The notes below the pieces were generated by a model that made no database searches, was not told where the DNA came from, and saw nothing but the letters and a program-made list of their open reading frames with translations. From Fragilariopsis cylindrus CCMP1102 (Eukaryota; Bacillariophyta; Bacillariophyceae; Bacillariales; Bacillariaceae): a stretch of DNA of 64,000 bases. The position numbers and the translations under genes are program-made. The stretch's first letter is position 1, and every line of letters begins with the position of its first letter. The stretch is from positions 186,001-250,000 of the forward strand of contig FMBT01000349.1 of assembly GCA_900095095.1 (NCBI GenBank), in the 5' to 3' direction. Below are positions 62,619-64,000 of the stretch, piece after piece.

Positions 62619-63066
62619 TATGATTGATTAAGCTAAGCTACTGCGCTATCTCGCTATACTAGTCGGGGACACTTGTGGGCTTCGTGTTGTCTAAGACCAA
62701 GTAAGGAGGTGGAGGCGAGAAAGGTAATGCTTGTGTTGTGTTGTGTTGTGTTGTGTTATGTTGTGTTGTCGTCGTGTTGTGTTGTGTTTAAAGTTTGAAG
62801 ATAAAAGCTCTACCGGTGAAATAATACTTCGAAGTATGCTGTGCTTAATCGTTAGGTCTCGTCGTCTCGTCGTCATTGGAAAAAAAATATTTTTGTTCCC
62901 GCAAGATATTATTCTCTGAGGGCTTCCAAAGTAAAAAAGAACTAATTTAGCTCTAGAATGAACTCAAGCTACTAGTATTGGTGTAGTATAATTTAGGACA
63001 TTTGAAGTAAAATTTGGTTTAGGAGATATAAAAGAGTATGTGATGTTTCTATTTTACAGTAGCTAG
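62619..63066. other. Intergenic region with (TTGTG)n
   Basis: Contains a pentanucleotide ttgtg array at about 62731-62790 and the palindrome at 62825. No gene. Confidence 0.6.
62825..62836. promoter_or_regulatory. 12-bp palindrome TACTTCGAAGTA
   Basis: Third perfect copy, 207 bp upstream of the TBCB ATG. See the copies at 8763 and 12316. Confidence 0.4.
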
Positions 63067-64000
63067 TTAGAATTGATAGGCAACAATACACTCGTCGCTT
63101 TTTTTCTCCACTTCCGAACCCTCCTGGATTGTTGCTCTAATCTTGTCATTGTCATGTAAGGAGGTTTCGTTAAGATATTGTGCAAACGTATCCAGCCCAC
63201 CTTCCGAAAAAATTTGGGTTATTGGTGCAAGCGTAAAATTGGCCACGTCTTGCGTCACTGCCCCTGCCGACGCTAAATTATGAAACCACGAAGGAATTTC
63301 TTCCTTAGAAATTCCCAATCTTATACATGCATCGTGAGCGAATGTGCAGCAATTCTTTCGAAGCAAGTCGTAGTCCGTGCCCAGATACTCAGTAGCCATA
63401 AGTCTTATAATCTCTCTTCCATCTCCCAGAACTCTCGAGTTCACTGTTTCGTCTCTTCTGCTCCTGTGATTAATGCTGGTCTTTTTCGTATCTATTTTCG
63501 TAACCAGCCGATCCCCGAACTCGATAGTCGTTCTATATTGATATCCTGGTGAGCTCTTTGGCATGCATGTGAAGACACCTGTCAAGCCTTTAGTCGTGTT
63601 TGCACCATATGCGTATTCAACAGAGTTCACCTATGTATGTTTAAAAGGAGGATGGGAAGAAGATGAGAAACCTTAAAAAGTAATGAAGTAAGCAAAGTGA
63701 AGATAGGAGTTAGTACTTACTTCCAAACCCACGTGATATGCCCCTGTTCCGATAGAATGCAAGGTCGAGTTAAAAGCGTTAAATACTTCTCCCAAAGGAA
63801 AATTACATCCAAACAAATCCAATTGCGTGTCGTTAGCAACAAGATCGTAAACGTGCAGCTTGATTCTGTTCGTAGTTGATTCTTGTTGTTTTTGTTCGAG
63901 TAGATTATTCGTTAACGCAGATGAAACTGTTGTGGCAACATCGGTGGTTGCCTTCAATATTGTCGCTACCGCAGATTGTCCGCCGCTGGTACTATCAACT
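63067..64000 (-). CDS. PPPDE (DeSI-type) cysteine protease, 5' end outside window
   Basis: Two exons are visible: from the right edge (64000) to 63721, and 63630-63067, with a 90-bp phase-0 intron (gtaagt...tag). The join gives GAYHVGLE-VNSVEYAYG, placing the catalytic His in the first exon. The Cys is in LLRKNCCTFAHDACIRLG, followed by IPSWFHNLAS. These are the His and Cys signatures of the PPPDE fold used by DeSI desumoylating isopeptidases. The frame is open to the edge, so the start is missing; an apparent start at 63957 is TTG. The middle (KIDTKKTSINHRSRRDETVN) is a basic insertion. Likely function is isopeptidase activity on SUMO- or ubiquitin-conjugated proteins. Confidence 0.9.

Noticed and set aside
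1-64000. tRNA, rRNA or CRISPR arrays
   Set aside because: No cloverleaf-like conserved boxes, rRNA-like blocks or regularly spaced direct repeats with unique spacers were recognised by eye; a covariance-model scan would settle tRNAs.

Overview
The window is nuclear DNA of a photosynthetic stramenopile, most likely a pennate diatom. The evidence is as follows. Genes are AT-rich with few, short GT-AG introns of 90-330 bp. Proteins are rich in poly-Asn, poly-Asp, poly-Gln and Ser tracts. Several N-termini carry an ER signal peptide ending in an ASAFAP-like motif (SAF, QGF), the code for import into a complex plastid. There is also a typical diatom LRR surface protein with a Cys-rich tail and a secreted Lys-rich, RXL-containing silica-wall-type protein. 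The species cannot be named from the sequence alone. I see no rRNA, tRNA or CRISPR array, and no long autonomous transposon.

Layout. 1-12.3 kb: a frameshift-ridden gene (1102-2997, -), eIF2A (3601-5967, +), a second multiply frameshifted gene with an N-terminal signal peptide (6057-8720, -), a membrane-anchored MsrB-like reductase (9462-10442, +) and a secretory thioredoxin-fold ferredoxin (11221-11985, -). 12.4-23 kb: a polytopic membrane protein, a plastid DprA-like protein, cytochrome c heme lyase, a CIAO2/MIP18 Fe-S targeting factor divergent from it, and a three-exon cullin-3. 23.7-40.8 kb: condensin II subunit NCAP-D3, a histidine phosphatase, a seven-exon LRR protein, a membrane protein, a multi-zinc-finger RING E3 and a lumen-targeted DUF1499-like protein. 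41.2-54 kb: a plastid YGGT protein with a 12-nt microexon, a truncated acyl-CoA synthetase-like protein, a 308-bp foldback MITE, two hypotheticals, GFAT with an N-terminal extension, and the wall-type protein. 54-64 kb: a protein with 57-residue tandem repeats, a Stowaway-like MITE, a membrane-anchored TKL kinase, tubulin cofactor B, and a PPPDE (DeSI) protease that runs off the right edge.

Themes. Two divergent gene pairs make functional sense: heme lyase with the cytosolic Fe-S factor CIAO2, and two plastid-targeted proteins (DUF1499-like and YGGT). Cullin-3 and the RING protein are both ubiquitin ligase parts, and the DeSI protease acts on SUMO/ubiquitin-type conjugates.

Most striking observation. 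Four genes keep coding character only if the frame slips back by one base at short homopolymers (about 14 sites, against two of the opposite sign). More than 20 kb of other coding sequence in the same window, including a 4.4-kb condensin ORF, has none. This could be gene decay, uncorrected homopolymer errors or genuine slippage. Three perfect copies of a 12-bp palindrome (TACTTCGAAGTA) in front of genes are a second pattern worth testing.
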